A stretch of DNA of 64,000 nt from Polynucleobacter parvulilacunae (GTDB lineage Bacteria > Pseudomonadota > Gammaproteobacteria > Burkholderiales > Burkholderiaceae): positions 62,001 through 126,000 of the forward strand of contig NZ_JACVPW010000013.1 in NCBI RefSeq assembly GCF_018881715.1. Direction: 5' to 3'. Below the pieces are notes generated by a model, which made no database searches, was not told the origin of the DNA, and was given only the letters and a program-made list of their open reading frames with translations. The stretch's first letter is position 1, and every line of letters starts with the position of its first letter. Of the stretch, positions 11,056 to 20,991 are shown one piece after another. The position numbers were made by a program, and so were the translations under genes.

Positions 11056-12249
11056 ATGTACGACAAGCCAGATGCACGAGGACACTTTGGTCCCTATGGT
11101 GGCGTGTTTGTTTCTGAGACATTGATGTTCGCATTAGATGAACTCAAAGAAGCATATGCAAAATATCAGAACGATCCAGAATTCATTGAAGAGTTTCATT
11201 ACGAGCTCAAACACTTTGTAGGTAGACCATCTCCGGTTTATCACGCGAAGCGTTGGAGTGAAATGCTCGGTGGTGCGCAGATCTATCTCAAGCGTGAAGA
11301 TTTAAATCACACTGGCGCACACAAGATCAATAACGTGATTGGCCAAGCCATGCTCGCTAAGCGCATGGGTAAGCCTCGCATCATTGCTGAGACAGGCGCT
11401 GGTCAACACGGTGTTGCTACTGCTACCATCTGTGCTCGCTTTGGCCTTGATTGCACGGTATACCAAGGCTCTGTTGACGTAGCTCGTCAAGCCCAAAACG
11501 TGTTCCGCATGAAGTTGTTGGGAGCCAAAGTGGTTCCAGTCGAGTCAGGCACTAAAACTTTGAAAGATGCACTCAATGAAGCAATGCGTGATTGGGTGAC
11601 TAACGTCGATAACACTTTCTACATCATTGGTACTGTTGCAGGTCCTCATCCTTATCCAATGATGGTGCGAGATTTCCAAAGCGTAATTGGCGAAGAGTGC
11701 AAAGTGCAAATGCCAGAAATGACTGGTCGTCAACCGGATTATGTTTTAGCTTGCGTTGGTGGTGGTTCAAATGCAATGGGCATTTTCTATCCTTATATCG
11801 ATTTCCCAGAAGTGAAGCTCATTGGTGTTGAAGCAGCAGGGCATGGTTTAGGAAGCGGCTTACATTCGGCAGCCCTTTGCGTTGGATCGCCTGGGGTATT
11901 GCACGGCAACCGTACTTATTTATTACAAGACAAGAATGGCCAGATCTCTGAGACGCATTCTGTTTCTGCTGGCATGGACTATCCAGGCGTTGGCCCTGAG
12001 CATGCTTGGTTAAAAGATTCTGGTCGCGCAGATTATGTTGCGATTACTGATGAAGAAGCGCTAAAAGCATTCCACGACTGCTGTCAGATTGAAGGCATCA
12101 TTCCAGCACTGGAGTCCTCACACGCCATTGCCTATGCCTGCAAGCTTGCTAAGACCTTGCCAAAAGACAAGACCATCTTGGTTAACCTCTCAGGTCGTGG
12201 TGACAAGGACATGCATACCGTTGCGCAGGCAACGGGCTCAGAAGGCTGA
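11056..12249 (+). CDS. trpB: Tryptophan synthase beta chain
   Basis: The 397-residue PLP enzyme joins indole and serine to make tryptophan. The PLP lysine lies in [18 protein letters not shown]. The glycine-rich phosphate loop is [14 protein letters not shown], and [19 protein letters not shown] and [15 protein letters not shown] are further signatures. An AAGAGGTAG ribosome site precedes ATG 11056. It forms an alpha2-beta2 complex with TrpA, encoded next. Confidence 0.97.
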   Translation: MYDKPDARGHFGPYGGVFVSETLMFALDELKEAYAKYQNDPEFIEEFHYELKHFVGRPSPVYHAKRWSEMLGGAQIYLKREDLNHTGAHKINNVIGQAMLAKRMGKPRIIAETGAGQHGVATATICARFGLDCTVYQGSVDVARQAQNVFRMKLLGAKVVPVESGTKTLKDALNEAMRDWVTNVDNTFYIIGTVAGPHPYPMMVRDFQSVIGEECKVQMPEMTGRQPDYVLACVGGGSNAMGIFYPYIDFPEVKLIGVEAAGHGLGSGLHSAALCVGSPGVLHGNRTYLLQDKNGQISETHSVSAGMDYPGVGPEHAWLKDSGRADYVAITDEEALKAFHDCCQIEGIIPALESSHAIAYACKLAKTLPKDKTILVNLSGRGDKDMHTVAQATGSEG

Positions 12250-12307
12250 GTAAAAAAATAAAACGAAAATAAGAATAAGAAAACAAAAATAGAAAAACCA
12301 ATTAGCT
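12250..12307 (+). other. A-rich, U-poor spacer between trpB and trpA
   Basis: The 58-base gap is mostly A with scattered G and contains repeats of AATAAG and GAAAA-type words. It has no hairpin that I can see. It resembles the A-rich spacer ahead of asd and probably gives trpA an unstructured leader. No promoter is convincing. Confidence 0.5.
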
Positions 12308-13105
12308 ATGTCAAAAATTACTGCGCTCTTCAAAGAGCTTAAAGCAACCGGTAAAAAAGGATTAATTCCTTTTATTACTGCAGGTGATCCAGATCCTAAG
12401 CAAACTGTTGAATTGATGCATGCATTAGTGCGTGGTGGTTCAAGCGTGATCGAATTGGGTGTGCCATTCTCCGATCCAATGGCCGACGGCCCTGTGATTC
12501 AAAGATCATCTGAACGCGCTTTAACGCACGGGGTAACTTTGCATTCTTGCTTAGAGATGGTGAAAGAATTTCGCAAGGAGGATGCCAACACGCCAGTTGT
12601 TCTGATGGGGTATGCAAATCCGGTTGAGCAAATGGGAGCAGAGCGTTTTGCAACCGAAGCAAAAGCCGCTGGTGTTGATGGTGTTCTTATTGTGGATTAC
12701 CCACCAGAAGAGTGTGTAGATTTTGCTGCTCGCATGCGTGTTGCAGGCATTGATCCAATTTTCTTGTTGGCACCTACCTCATCACATGATCGTATTAAAG
12801 AGGCCGCCAAAATAGCTTCTGGTTATATCTATTATGTTTCGATGCGCGGTGTTACAGGAGCATCCAACCTCAATACCCAAGACGTGGCCAGCATCATCCC
12901 AAAAATCCGTGAAGAAACCGATATTCCGATTGCTGTGGGCTTTGGAATCAGCGATGCTGCTAGCGCTAAGGCCGTGTCTGCCAGTGCTGATGCTGTGGTG
13001 ATTGGTAGCCGCATTATTCGTCTTTTGGAGGATGCGCCCCCTGGTCAGGCAGTACAATCACTGGAAACCTTCATTCGTGAGATTCGCGACGCATTGGATA
13101 GTTAA
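12308..13105 (+). CDS. trpA: Tryptophan synthase alpha chain
   Basis: The 265-residue barrel cleaves indole-3-glycerol phosphate to indole and glyceraldehyde 3-phosphate and channels indole to TrpB. The catalytic Glu sits in [19 protein letters not shown] and the catalytic Asp in [11 protein letters not shown]. The phosphate-binding region is GFGISDA plus [11 protein letters not shown]. Length is normal. accD starts five bases after its stop. Confidence 0.97.
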   Translation: MSKITALFKELKATGKKGLIPFITAGDPDPKQTVELMHALVRGGSSVIELGVPFSDPMADGPVIQRSSERALTHGVTLHSCLEMVKEFRKEDANTPVVLMGYANPVEQMGAERFATEAKAAGVDGVLIVDYPPEECVDFAARMRVAGIDPIFLLAPTSSHDRIKEAAKIASGYIYYVSMRGVTGASNLNTQDVASIIPKIREETDIPIAVGFGISDAASAKAVSASADAVVIGSRIIRLLEDAPPGQAVQSLETFIREIRDALDS

Positions 13106-13110
13106 AACTA

Positions 13111-13998
13111 ATGAGCTGGATAGATAAATTACTCCCACCCCAAATTCAACATACTGACCCTGCAAATCGCAAGTCAGTACCGGAGGGATTGTGGGTTAAG
13201 TGTCCAAGTTGTGAAACGGTGCTCTATAGCACTGACATTGAAGCGAATTTATCAGTATGTCCAAAATGCAGTCATCACATGCGTATTGGAGCGCGTCTGC
13301 GTTTAGATAGTTTGCTTGATGAAAAAGGTCGCTATGAAATTGGTGCAGATATCTATCCAACGGATCCACTGAAATTTAAAGACTCCAAAAAATATCCAGA
13401 TCGGATCAAAGAAGCGAATGATGCTTCTGGTGAATCTGAAGCCTTGATTGTGATGGGTGGCAAGATTGAAGCCATTCCGGTAGTAGCTGCTTGTTTTGAA
13501 TTTCAATACATGGGGGGCTCAATGGGCTCTGTAGTCGGTGAGCGTTTTGCTCGCGGCGTACAGGAAGCAATCAATAAGAAGTGCGCATTTATTTGCGTAA
13601 CTGCCACTGGCGGTGCGCGTATGCAAGAGAGTTTGTTGTCTCTCTTTCAGATGGCTAAGACCAACTCGATGTTGACCTTGTTGGCCAAAAAAGGCTTGCC
13701 TTACATCAGCGTGCTTACTGACCCAACGATGGGTGGTATCTCTGCAAGCTTTGCCTTCATGGGTGATGTGGTGATGGCTGAACCAAAAGCCTTGATTGGT
13801 TTTGCTGGTCCACGCGTGATTGAGCAAACTGTTCGTGAAAAATTGCCAGAGGGATTCCAGCGTTCGGAGTTCTTGATGCAAAAGGGTGGTATCGACATGA
13901 TTGTCGATCGTCGCCAGATGCGCGGTGAAATTGCCCGTTTGTTGGCGTTGCTGCAAAAGCTTCCTGAGCCTGCGATCGCGGGTAGCGCAGCCGTTTAA
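13111..13998 (+). CDS. accD: Acetyl-CoA carboxylase carboxyltransferase beta subunit
   Basis: The 295-residue subunit transfers the carboxyl group from biotin to acetyl-CoA, the first step of fatty-acid synthesis. A four-Cys zinc ribbon is visible at about residues 29-51 (CPSC ... CPKC). The crotonase-like core contains [29 protein letters not shown] and [15 protein letters not shown]. It lies between trpA and folC, the classical beta/gamma-proteobacterial order. Confidence 0.97.
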   Translation: MSWIDKLLPPQIQHTDPANRKSVPEGLWVKCPSCETVLYSTDIEANLSVCPKCSHHMRIGARLRLDSLLDEKGRYEIGADIYPTDPLKFKDSKKYPDRIKEANDASGESEALIVMGGKIEAIPVVAACFEFQYMGGSMGSVVGERFARGVQEAINKKCAFICVTATGGARMQESLLSLFQMAKTNSMLTLLAKKGLPYISVLTDPTMGGISASFAFMGDVVMAEPKALIGFAGPRVIEQTVREKLPEGFQRSEFLMQKGGIDMIVDRRQMRGEIARLLALLQKLPEPAIAGSAAV

Positions 13999-14002
13999 GC
14001 GC

Positions 14003-15328
14003 TTGAGCTCAGTACACCAAGCCCCCATTTTATTTTCTAGCCTAGAGGCTTGGCTTAGTCACCTCGAAACTGCTCACCCTGTTGGTATCGACATGGGGCT
14101 TGAGCGCATTAATCGTGTGAAGGCTGCACTCAATCTTCATTTCGATTGTCCGGTGATTACTGTCGCCGGTACAAACGGCAAAGGATCTACCTGCGCTTTC
14201 TTGGAAAGTATTCTCTTAGCCTCAGGCTATCGCGTCGGCTGTCACACATCTCCACACCTTCTTAAATTTAATGAGCGTGCTCGCATCAATGGTGAAGATG
14301 TTAATGACAACATCTTGCTTGAGCATTTTGCTGCTGTAGAAAATGCTCGTGTGAGTCTTATTGATGCACCAACCCTGACGTATTTTGAGTTCACCACTTT
14401 AGCCATCATGCATCTATTTGCTAAATCGAATTTAGATGCGGTTGTATTAGAGGTTGGTATGGGTGGCCGTCTTGATGCGGTCAATATAGTGGATGCAGAT
14501 TGCGCCATCGTCACTAGTATCGATATTGATCATGCGGATTTTTTGGGAGGTACGCGCGAAGCCATTGGTCTAGAGAAAGCGGGCATTTTCCGTCCTGGAC
14601 ATATTGCGGTATGCGGTGATCCTATGCCGCCGCAATCACTCATTGACCATGCTGAGAAGCTGGGCTGTGATCTCTGGTTGCAGGGACGCGATTACAACTT
14701 CCAGGGTGACAAACAACAATGGGGTTGGGCAGGGCGTAAAAAACGCTTTAGCGGGCTTGGTTACCCAGCGCTTCGTGGCGCAAATCAGATTCTGAATGCC
14801 TCTGCTGTCATCGCCGCCTTAATGGCATTGCACCAGCGCCTGCCAGTTAGCGCCCAGGATATTCGCAATGGCTTTGCCTTGGTAGAGTTGCCAGGCCGTT
14901 TCCAGGTCTTACCAGGGCAGCCTACCGTTGTCTTAGATGTTGCCCACAACCCCCATGCTGCTGCTACCTTAGCTCAGGGGCTCGATAAGATGGGTTATCA
15001 CCCTTACACCTATGCCATTTTTGGGGCTATGGCTGACAAGGATATAGAGGGCGTCATTAAACCCCTTCTGAATATCGTAGATTTCTGGTTTTGCACGGAT
15101 TTGCCTACCCCTAGGGCTGCTTCTGCGCAGTTCCTTGCTCAGAAGCTTGAAAGCATGGGCGTTAAGCCAAAAAACGGGGCAGATGGCGGGATCGAAATCT
15201 TCGAAAACCCTGCTTTAGCGTATCAAAAAGCGCTTTCTCAGGCTGGTGAGGGTGATAGAATTGTCACCTTCGGATCCTTCTATACCGTTGCAGGCGTAAT
15301 GACTTACCGAAACAACCAGGCCCACTGA
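14003..15328 (+). CDS. folC: Folylpolyglutamate/dihydrofolate synthase
   Basis: The bifunctional enzyme adds glutamate to dihydropteroate and to folates. It shows the P-loop TVAGTNGKGSTCAFLESIL, HTSPHLLKFNERARING, FEFTTLAIMHLF, VVLEVGMGGRLDAVN and, in the C-terminal domain, VLDVAHNPHAA. The start is uncertain. The frame is open back to 13901 inside accD, but no ATG is available. The TTG at 14003, five bases after the accD stop, gives an N-terminus typical of the family (about 441 residues). I see no strong ribosome site, so coupling to accD is likely. Confidence 0.9.
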   Translation: MSSVHQAPILFSSLEAWLSHLETAHPVGIDMGLERINRVKAALNLHFDCPVITVAGTNGKGSTCAFLESILLASGYRVGCHTSPHLLKFNERARINGEDVNDNILLEHFAAVENARVSLIDAPTLTYFEFTTLAIMHLFAKSNLDAVVLEVGMGGRLDAVNIVDADCAIVTSIDIDHADFLGGTREAIGLEKAGIFRPGHIAVCGDPMPPQSLIDHAEKLGCDLWLQGRDYNFQGDKQQWGWAGRKKRFSGLGYPALRGANQILNASAVIAALMALHQRLPVSAQDIRNGFALVELPGRFQVLPGQPTVVLDVAHNPHAAATLAQGLDKMGYHPYTYAIFGAMADKDIEGVIKPLLNIVDFWFCTDLPTPRAASAQFLAQKLESMGVKPKNGADGGIEIFENPALAYQKALSQAGEGDRIVTFGSFYTVAGVMTYRNNQAH

Positions 15329-15331
15329 TCC

Positions 15332-16162
15332 ATGATTCGTTTACCAAGCTTTTTTAAGCGAAAAACCCAGTCTGATGATCTTGAACTCGGTTCAAGGGGC
15401 GGTCGCACCGCCAAAAGAACGGCACCACGCAGTTTTCAGCGCGCAGCAGAAGCTGAAGAACTTGCCCTAACCGAAGATCCAGAACAACAAAGAGCGCGCC
15501 ATCGTCTTATTGGTGCAGCCGTTTTAGTCCTCATTGCAGTCGTTGGTCTACCCCGAATTTTGGATAGCAAGCCAAAGTCAGCGCCAAACGATATTGCCGT
15601 CAATATTGTGACCAGCTTGCCTATCCCAGGAACAGAAACAAAGCCTGAAGAGAGGCCAAAGGCTGAGGTCGTGGCAGATTCAGCAAAAGAGGCCCCTAAA
15701 GCTGCAGTAACTCCTGAGGTAAAGACCGAATCAAAGCCAGAAGTGAAAGCTGAAGCCAAGGTGGAAAATAAGCCAACAGCTCCAGCAGCAAACAAGTCTG
15801 GCGCATTGGGCTTGGCGGCAGGTGAGGAGGTGGTTGCTGCAAGCACTCCTAAAGCAGATCCTAAGGTAGACACTAAGTCTAAGGCGGATGATGCCGTCAA
15901 ACCTGCTGCATCAAACGGCTCAGGCAAATACGTTATTCAGATCGGCGCCTTTGCATCGGAAGAGCGCGCCAAGGGTTGGATCGCCAAACTAAAAGATCAA
16001 AAGATTCCTAACTATGTCTTAAATAAGACAGGCAGTGACGGCACAAAGTTGTATGTGCTACGTGCAGGACCATATACCGATAAAGATGCTGCAGAAGCGG
16101 CGGAAAAGAAAATTAAGGCGATGGGTCTTTCACCAAGACTCGTCGAATCCGGTAAGCAGTAA
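15332..16162 (+). CDS. dedD: SPOR-domain cell-division protein (DedD-like)
   Basis: The 276-residue protein has a cytoplasmic basic N-terminus, one membrane helix at about residues 58-75 (HRLIGAAVLVLIAVVGLPRI), a long Lys/Glu/Pro/Ala-rich linker (about 100-195) and a C-terminal SPOR domain (about 198-276, starting GKYVIQIGAFASEERAKGWI). SPOR domains bind denuded septal peptidoglycan. It is the bitopic type seen in DedD/FtsN-like proteins. Position between folC and cvpA matches E. coli dedD. The stop overlaps the start of cvpA by one base. Confidence 0.85.
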   Translation: MIRLPSFFKRKTQSDDLELGSRGGRTAKRTAPRSFQRAAEAEELALTEDPEQQRARHRLIGAAVLVLIAVVGLPRILDSKPKSAPNDIAVNIVTSLPIPGTETKPEERPKAEVVADSAKEAPKAAVTPEVKTESKPEVKAEAKVENKPTAPAANKSGALGLAAGEEVVAASTPKADPKVDTKSKADDAVKPAASNGSGKYVIQIGAFASEERAKGWIAKLKDQKIPNYVLNKTGSDGTKLYVLRAGPYTDKDAAEAAEKKIKAMGLSPRLVESGKQ

Positions 16163-16728
16163 TGGAATATTTATCCACCCTCAAGCTAACATCGGTGGAT
16201 TACTTCACCCTAGTTGTGCTCTTGGTATCCGCCTTAGTAGGCATCTCACGCGGTTTATTTAAAGAGGTGCTTGCCTTAGCTTCTTGGTTTGCCGCAGCCT
16301 GGGTTGCATATCACTACAGTAATTACCTCTCAACAGAATGGTTGTCGACTTTTCATCTGGATGAGCTTCTTAGTCTGGGTGTTAGCTTCCTAATCCTCTT
16401 TGTCCTTACTCTGATAGTTTGCGGTTTATTTGGCGGGGTGGTGCAAAAAATTATTCTATCGGTTGGTCTGAGTTTGACTGACCGTTTTTTGGGTTTGATA
16501 TTTGGTGTGATTCGTGGCGGCTTAATCGTAGTGGTACTTGCTACCTTAGCTGCACTCACACCTATTCCGCAAAGTATGGCTTGGAAGAATGCAATCACCA
16601 GGCCAGCAATTGATATGGCAACCGGTTTAATTAAAGGTTGGCTTCCTGCCGACTGGGCAAAGCAATTGGGTGATGCTATGCCTAAAGTTACCCCTACCAT
16701 TACTCCTAAATTAACAATAGGAATCTAG
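16162..16728 (+). CDS. cvpA: CvpA family membrane protein
   Basis: The 188-residue product has four predicted membrane helices (about 15-35, 40-55, 75-100 and 112-130). The family includes E. coli CvpA, needed for colicin V production and envelope homeostasis, whose molecular role is not settled. The N-terminal segment TSVDYFTLVVLLVSALVGISRG fits the family. It sits just ahead of purF, the conserved cvpA-purF pair, with a four-base gap. Confidence 0.9.
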   Translation: MEYLSTLKLTSVDYFTLVVLLVSALVGISRGLFKEVLALASWFAAAWVAYHYSNYLSTEWLSTFHLDELLSLGVSFLILFVLTLIVCGLFGGVVQKIILSVGLSLTDRFLGLIFGVIRGGLIVVVLATLAALTPIPQSMAWKNAITRPAIDMATGLIKGWLPADWAKQLGDAMPKVTPTITPKLTIGI

Positions 16729-16732
16729 AGAT

Positions 16733-18271
16733 ATGTGCGGCGTCGTCGGAACTGTTTCTCACTCACCAGTAAATCAACTTCTCTATGATGCTTTGTTGCT
16801 TTTGCAACATCGCGGTCAAGATGCTGCAGGTATTGCAACGATGAACGGTAATTCGTTCACGATGCATAAAGCCAACGGCTTAGTTAGAGACGTCTTTAGA
16901 ACTCGCAATATGCGCAGCTTAGTAGGCAGCGCTGGTATCGGCCAAGTGCGTTACCCAACTGCTGGCTCTGCCAGCAGCGAAGAAGAGGCACAGCCGTTTT
17001 ATGTAAGCGCACCATACGGCATCATCTTGGCTCATAACGGTAATCTGACCAATGCACCAAGTTTGCGTGTGGAGATGGCTTATCGTGATCGTCGTCACAT
17101 CAACACCAGTTCAGACACCGAAGTATTGCTCAACGTTTTAGCTGACGAACTTCAAAAAGAAACGAATAGCGCGGCTCTAGATGAGGGCGCAATGTTTAAT
17201 GCTGTGACTGGGGTTACTAATCGCGTTAAAGGTTCATATGCGGTTGTTTCTTTAATAGCAGGTTATGGTTTATTGGCTTTCCGTGATCAATACGGTATTC
17301 GTCCTCTGTGTATTGGCCGTATCGATACTCCTCAGGGTCCTGAGTGGATGATTGCATCAGAGTCCGTAGCGCTAGAGGGATTAGGCTTTACATTCGTACG
17401 TGACGTTAATCCAGGTGAAGCAACCTATATTGACTTGGATGGCAATTTTTATTCACGTCAGTGCGTGCCCAATGCAGTATTAACACCTTGTATTTTTGAA
17501 TACGTTTACATGGCAAGACCAGACTCCACCATTGATGGCGTCACTGTCTACAACGTTCGCATGCGTATGGGTGATTACTTGGCTGAGAAGATTCGCAAAG
17601 AGACTGATGTCTCCGAGATCGATGTAGTCATGCCAATCCCAGACTCAAGCCGTCCAGCGGCAATGCAGGTGGCTAAGAACTTAGGTGTAGATTACCGCGA
17701 AGGCTTCTTTAAGAACCGATACATTGGCCGTACCTTCATCATGCCAGGACAGGCTGTTCGCAAGAAATCTGTTCGTCAGAAATTGAATGCGATGCGTATT
17801 GAGTTCAAAGATAAGACTGTCTTGATTGTGGATGACTCTATTGTTCGTGGAACCACTTCATTTGAGATCGTGCAGATGGCTCGTGAATCAGGCGCCAAGA
17901 AAGTAATCTTTGCATCTGCTGCGCCGCCTGTACGCTTCCCGAACGTTTACGGTATTGATATGCCAACTCGTAGCGAATTGGTTGCCTATGGCCGTACTGA
18001 TGAAGAAATCAACAAGATGATTGGTGCCGATCAGTTGATTTATCAAAGTATTGAAGATATGAAGCAGGCGGTAAGGGATGTTAATCCTGATATTAAGAAT
18101 TTTGAGGCCTCTTGCTTTGATGGCTTCTATGTAACTGGTGACATCACTGAGTCCTATTTAGACGCTTTGGAAGCTGCCAGAAATACCTCAGACGCTAAGG
18201 CGGATCGTCAGAAGGATTCCAGTGACTTTGCCCGCTCACAGCTCCATCTGCATTTGGCTACCGAAGACTAA
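16733..18271 (+). CDS. purF: Amidophosphoribosyltransferase
   Basis: The 512-residue enzyme makes phosphoribosylamine from PRPP and glutamine, the first committed step of purine synthesis. The mature N-terminal nucleophile Cys follows the initiator Met directly (MCGVVGTVSH). LLLQHRGQDAAGIAT, the PRPP loop KTVLIVDDSIVRGTTSFEIV and RPAAMQVAKNLGV are present. It is co-directional with cvpA, and a 9-bp hairpin follows it. Confidence 0.97.
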   Translation: MCGVVGTVSHSPVNQLLYDALLLLQHRGQDAAGIATMNGNSFTMHKANGLVRDVFRTRNMRSLVGSAGIGQVRYPTAGSASSEEEAQPFYVSAPYGIILAHNGNLTNAPSLRVEMAYRDRRHINTSSDTEVLLNVLADELQKETNSAALDEGAMFNAVTGVTNRVKGSYAVVSLIAGYGLLAFRDQYGIRPLCIGRIDTPQGPEWMIASESVALEGLGFTFVRDVNPGEATYIDLDGNFYSRQCVPNAVLTPCIFEYVYMARPDSTIDGVTVYNVRMRMGDYLAEKIRKETDVSEIDVVMPIPDSSRPAAMQVAKNLGVDYREGFFKNRYIGRTFIMPGQAVRKKSVRQKLNAMRIEFKDKTVLIVDDSIVRGTTSFEIVQMARESGAKKVIFASAAPPVRFPNVYGIDMPTRSELVAYGRTDEEINKMIGADQLIYQSIEDMKQAVRDVNPDIKNFEASCFDGFYVTGDITESYLDALEAARNTSDAKADRQKDSSDFARSQLHLHLATED

Positions 18272-18283
18272 AAAGCGACAGGA

Positions 18284-18305
18284 ATTTGCCTCAATCGAGG
18301 CAAAT
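18284..18305 (+). terminator. 9-bp hairpin between purF and metZ
   Basis: ATTTGCCTC (18284-18292), loop AATC, and GAGGCAAAT (18297-18305) form a perfect 9-bp stem 13 bases after the purF stop. No U-run follows (CCCCATTT), so it is at best a weak intrinsic terminator or an mRNA 3'-end stabiliser. Confidence 0.5.
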
Positions 18306-18331
18306 CCCCATTTCGGTGTCAAAATAGCAGT

Positions 18332-19540
18332 ATGAAGAGTAAAACCACACGCAAAAAACCCGATTTTTCTAAGCTAGCGCTCGAGACCTTGGCTGTCCGC
18401 GCTGGTACTCGTCGTACAGCAGAATACCAAGAGCACTCAGAGGCGATGTTCCTGACCTCTAGCTTCTGCTTTGATAGCGCAGAGTTGGCTGCCGATGGTT
18501 TTGCACATGCTGATCAAGGCTTCATCTATTCTCGCTTTACCAATCCTACAGTCAGCATGTTCCAAGACCGCTTGGCGGCCCTAGAGGGTGGTGAGGCATG
18601 TATTGCTACAGCATCAGGCATGTCAGCCATTTTGACAATGACGATGGCTCATCTACAAGCAGGTGACCATGTTGTTTGTTCGCGCTCCGTATTCGGTGCA
18701 ACGATTCAGTTGTTTACGAATATCCTGGGTCGCTTCGGCATTACAACAACTTATGCTGATTTGGCAGATATCAAGTCATGGCAGGCTGCTATCCAACCAA
18801 ATACCAAACTCTTTTATTTAGAGACGCCTTCCAATCCATTGACTGAGATTGCGGACATTAAAGCAATCTCCAAGATTGCTAAGAAGGCGGGCGCATTGTT
18901 TGCTGTTGATAACTGCTTCTGCACACCAGCATTGCAAAAACCATTGGCCCTTGGTGCTGATGTCGTCATTCATTCGGCAACCAAGTACTTGGATGGGCAG
19001 GGTCGCATGGTAGGTGGTGCAATTGTGGGTAGCAAAGACTTCATCATGGGAAAGGTATTCCCATACGTACGTACTGCTGGGCCAACGCTATCTGCATTTA
19101 ATGCTTGGGTTTTCCTCAAGGGCTTGGAGACTTTGGAGCTTCGTATGAAGCAACAAAGCCAGAATGCACTCGCCTTAGCGCAATGGCTAGAGAAGCAGCC
19201 TGGTGTTGAGCGCGTTTACCATCCTGGCCTCAAATCACACCCTCAACATGCTTTGGCAATGCGTCAGCAAAAAGAGGGCGGAGCAATTTTGTCCTTCACC
19301 TTGAAGGGTGGTAAGAAAGCTGCATTCAAGCTCATTAATCAAACTAAGCTTTGCTCGATTACTGCAAACTTGGGTGATACTCGTACGACCATTACGCATC
19401 CAGCTACAACAACGCATTGCCGAGTAACCTCAGAGGCCCGCAAAGCCGCAGGTATCTCTGATGGCTTGGTGCGTATTGCGGTTGGTCTTGAAAATATCAA
19501 TGACTTAAAGAGCGACCTCGTTGGTGGACTCAAAAAGTAA
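18332..19540 (+). CDS. metZ: O-succinylhomoserine sulfhydrylase
   Basis: The 402-residue PLP enzyme of the Cys/Met metabolism family makes homocysteine directly from O-succinylhomoserine and sulfide. The PLP lysine is in HSATKYLDGQGRMVGGAIVG. Further family blocks are YSRFTNPTVSMFQDRLAALEGG-like (near 70-90), LETPSNPLTEIADI and THPATTTHCRV. The assignment to metZ rather than metB or metY rests on recall of family motifs and length. As a sulfide-assimilating enzyme it lies close to the sulfur island but is usually found next to purF in these bacteria. Confidence 0.88.
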   Translation: MKSKTTRKKPDFSKLALETLAVRAGTRRTAEYQEHSEAMFLTSSFCFDSAELAADGFAHADQGFIYSRFTNPTVSMFQDRLAALEGGEACIATASGMSAILTMTMAHLQAGDHVVCSRSVFGATIQLFTNILGRFGITTTYADLADIKSWQAAIQPNTKLFYLETPSNPLTEIADIKAISKIAKKAGALFAVDNCFCTPALQKPLALGADVVIHSATKYLDGQGRMVGGAIVGSKDFIMGKVFPYVRTAGPTLSAFNAWVFLKGLETLELRMKQQSQNALALAQWLEKQPGVERVYHPGLKSHPQHALAMRQQKEGGAILSFTLKGGKKAAFKLINQTKLCSITANLGDTRTTITHPATTTHCRVTSEARKAAGISDGLVRIAVGLENINDLKSDLVGGLKK

Positions 19541-19562
19541 TCAAGTTCATCAGGATAGGTCT

Positions 19563-20180
19563 ATGAGTTTTGCGGATGCCACCCAGTTCTGGAATGAGCG
19601 CTTCGATAAAGAAGAGTTCATCTTTGGAAAAGAACCCAATGAGTATCTAGTTGAAAAAGCGAAGCAATACTTAAAGCCAAAAAATAAGGTCTTATGTATT
19701 GCTGATGGCGAAGGACGCAATGGTGTCTGGCTTGCTAAGCAAGGTATGCAAGTGGTTGGTTTTGATGCATCAGATATTGCGCTTACTAAGGCAAAGCAGT
19801 TTGCCAAAGACAATCAAGTAGAGGTTGATTACTCTTTCTCTGATACTGATAGCTATGCTTGGCATGAGAATACTTATGACGCAGTGATTGGCATCTTCAT
19901 ACAGTTCGCTGATCCAGCAATGCGCGCCAGAATCTTCCAGCAAGCATATAAAGCGACTAAGCCAGGCGGACTCTTTATCCTTCAGGGCTATACCCCTAAG
20001 CAGCTCGAATACAAAACTGGTGGTCCAAGCCTAATAGAGCATCTGTACACAGAAGAGTTGATTAGAGATCTTGCTAAAGAATTTGAGATCTTAGAACTCG
20101 TTAGCTACGAGAAAGAACTCTCTGAAGGTCCAAGACATACTGGTATGTCAGCAATACTGGGCTTGGTTTGCAGAAAATGA
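19563..20180 (+). CDS. Class I SAM-dependent methyltransferase (TehB/thiopurine-like)
   Basis: The 205-residue protein has a Rossmann-type methyltransferase fold. Motif I is VLCIADGEGRNGVWLAKQG at about 47-65, motif II VVGFDASDIALTKAKQFA, and a later GGLFILQGYTPKQLEY strand. The opening SFADATQFWNERFDKEEFIFG matches the TehB-like/tellurite resistance group. The ATG at 19563 is preferred over the upstream extension because it has an AGGATAGG-type ribosome site. The substrate is unknown; in this setting thiols or chalcogen compounds are guesses. Confidence 0.8.
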   Translation: MSFADATQFWNERFDKEEFIFGKEPNEYLVEKAKQYLKPKNKVLCIADGEGRNGVWLAKQGMQVVGFDASDIALTKAKQFAKDNQVEVDYSFSDTDSYAWHENTYDAVIGIFIQFADPAMRARIFQQAYKATKPGGLFILQGYTPKQLEYKTGGPSLIEHLYTEELIRDLAKEFEILELVSYEKELSEGPRHTGMSAILGLVCRK

Positions 20181-20190
20181 GTAGTTTCGT

Positions 20191-20907
20191 ATGAAGACTA
20201 TCGAAATAAAAAGTGCATGGCAGGGCAATAGCGATTGCAATGCGTGCTCTATTCGCAGCTCTGCGCTTTTTGCCGAATTAAATGAGGACGATTTTTCTAA
20301 AATCCATTCGCCGATTGATGATTTAAGGTATGAGGCTAATTCAGGTATATACACGCAGGGGGATTCTGCAGAACATTTGTATACCTTACGCGAAGGCTAT
20401 ATCAAGTTGTTGCATATCAATTCCGACGGCTCAAATAGAATAGTGCGACTAGTTATGCCTGGTGATTTGTTTGGTATGGAGGCTTTGTTAGGTGAGACTT
20501 ATACGCATTCTGCTGCAGCACTATCCAATATCCACCTGTGCCGCATTCCAAAAGCGATTATTTCCAGCTTGGGTGAAGAGTCCCCACGCTTACATCGTCA
20601 AATTGTAAAAAAATGGGGTGAAGCCCTGACTCAGTCGGAGTCATGGTTTTCTGAAATTAATACCGGAAGAATTGAAGTGCGTTTAGCGAGATTTTTCTTG
20701 CGTGTGGCTAAGATCTCTGGGGATATGGCAGTTGCGCCACTCTTTAAGAGGGAGGATATGGGCTTGATGATGGACGTGAAGTTTGAAACTATCAGTAGGG
20801 CGCTTGCTTCTATGGCGGAACAGGGCTTAATTTCCAATATCGGAAAGTTAAGCATTCAAATTCCGAGCATAAAAAAACTTGAAAGCTTTTCTCAAGCGGG
20901 CTCTTAA
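20191..20907 (+). CDS. Crp/Fnr family transcription regulator, FNR-type helix-turn-helix
   Basis: The 238-residue protein has an N-terminal Cys pair (Cys16 and Cys19), a cyclic-nucleotide-binding-like beta barrel (about 35-135, with MPGDLFGMEALLG), a dimer helix and a winged HTH (about 180-225). The recognition helix holds FETISRAL, carrying the E..SR signature that in FNR reads TTGAT half-sites. In E. coli FNR the cluster ligands are C20, C23, C29 and C122. Here the first two align with Cys16/Cys19, but the third position (about residue 25) is Ala. A later Cys in IHLCRIP could be a ligand. It is therefore unclear whether it binds Fe-S or nitric oxide. Two FNR-like boxes lie in this island. 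A strong terminator follows. Confidence 0.88.
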   Translation: MKTIEIKSAWQGNSDCNACSIRSSALFAELNEDDFSKIHSPIDDLRYEANSGIYTQGDSAEHLYTLREGYIKLLHINSDGSNRIVRLVMPGDLFGMEALLGETYTHSAAALSNIHLCRIPKAIISSLGEESPRLHRQIVKKWGEALTQSESWFSEINTGRIEVRLARFFLRVAKISGDMAVAPLFKREDMGLMMDVKFETISRALASMAEQGLISNIGKLSIQIPSIKKLESFSQAGS

Positions 20908-20921
20908 AATTTAAATCAATG

Positions 20922-20948
20922 AAAAAGACCGCCATAGCGGTCTTTTTT
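20922..20948 (+). terminator. Intrinsic terminator after the FNR-type regulator
   Basis: The stem GACCGC-CATA-GCGGTC is extended by A-run/U-run pairing (AAAAA before, TTTTTT after). It begins 15 bases after the regulator's stop and precedes the convergent HiPIP gene, so it may work in both directions. Confidence 0.9.
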
Positions 20949-20991
20949 GTTTTCTAATCTAACTTAGCTGAGAATAAATTCAGATTCTGAA

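Noticed and set aside
13519..14028. Minus-strand frame of 169 residues opposite accD
   Set aside because: It is antisense to a strongly conserved gene and rich in His/Gln from reverse reading; no ribosome site or family.
15660..15920. Lys/Glu/Pro-rich coding repeat in the DedD-like gene
   Set aside because: It is a normal low-complexity periplasmic linker of SPOR-domain proteins, not a mobile or regulatory repeat.
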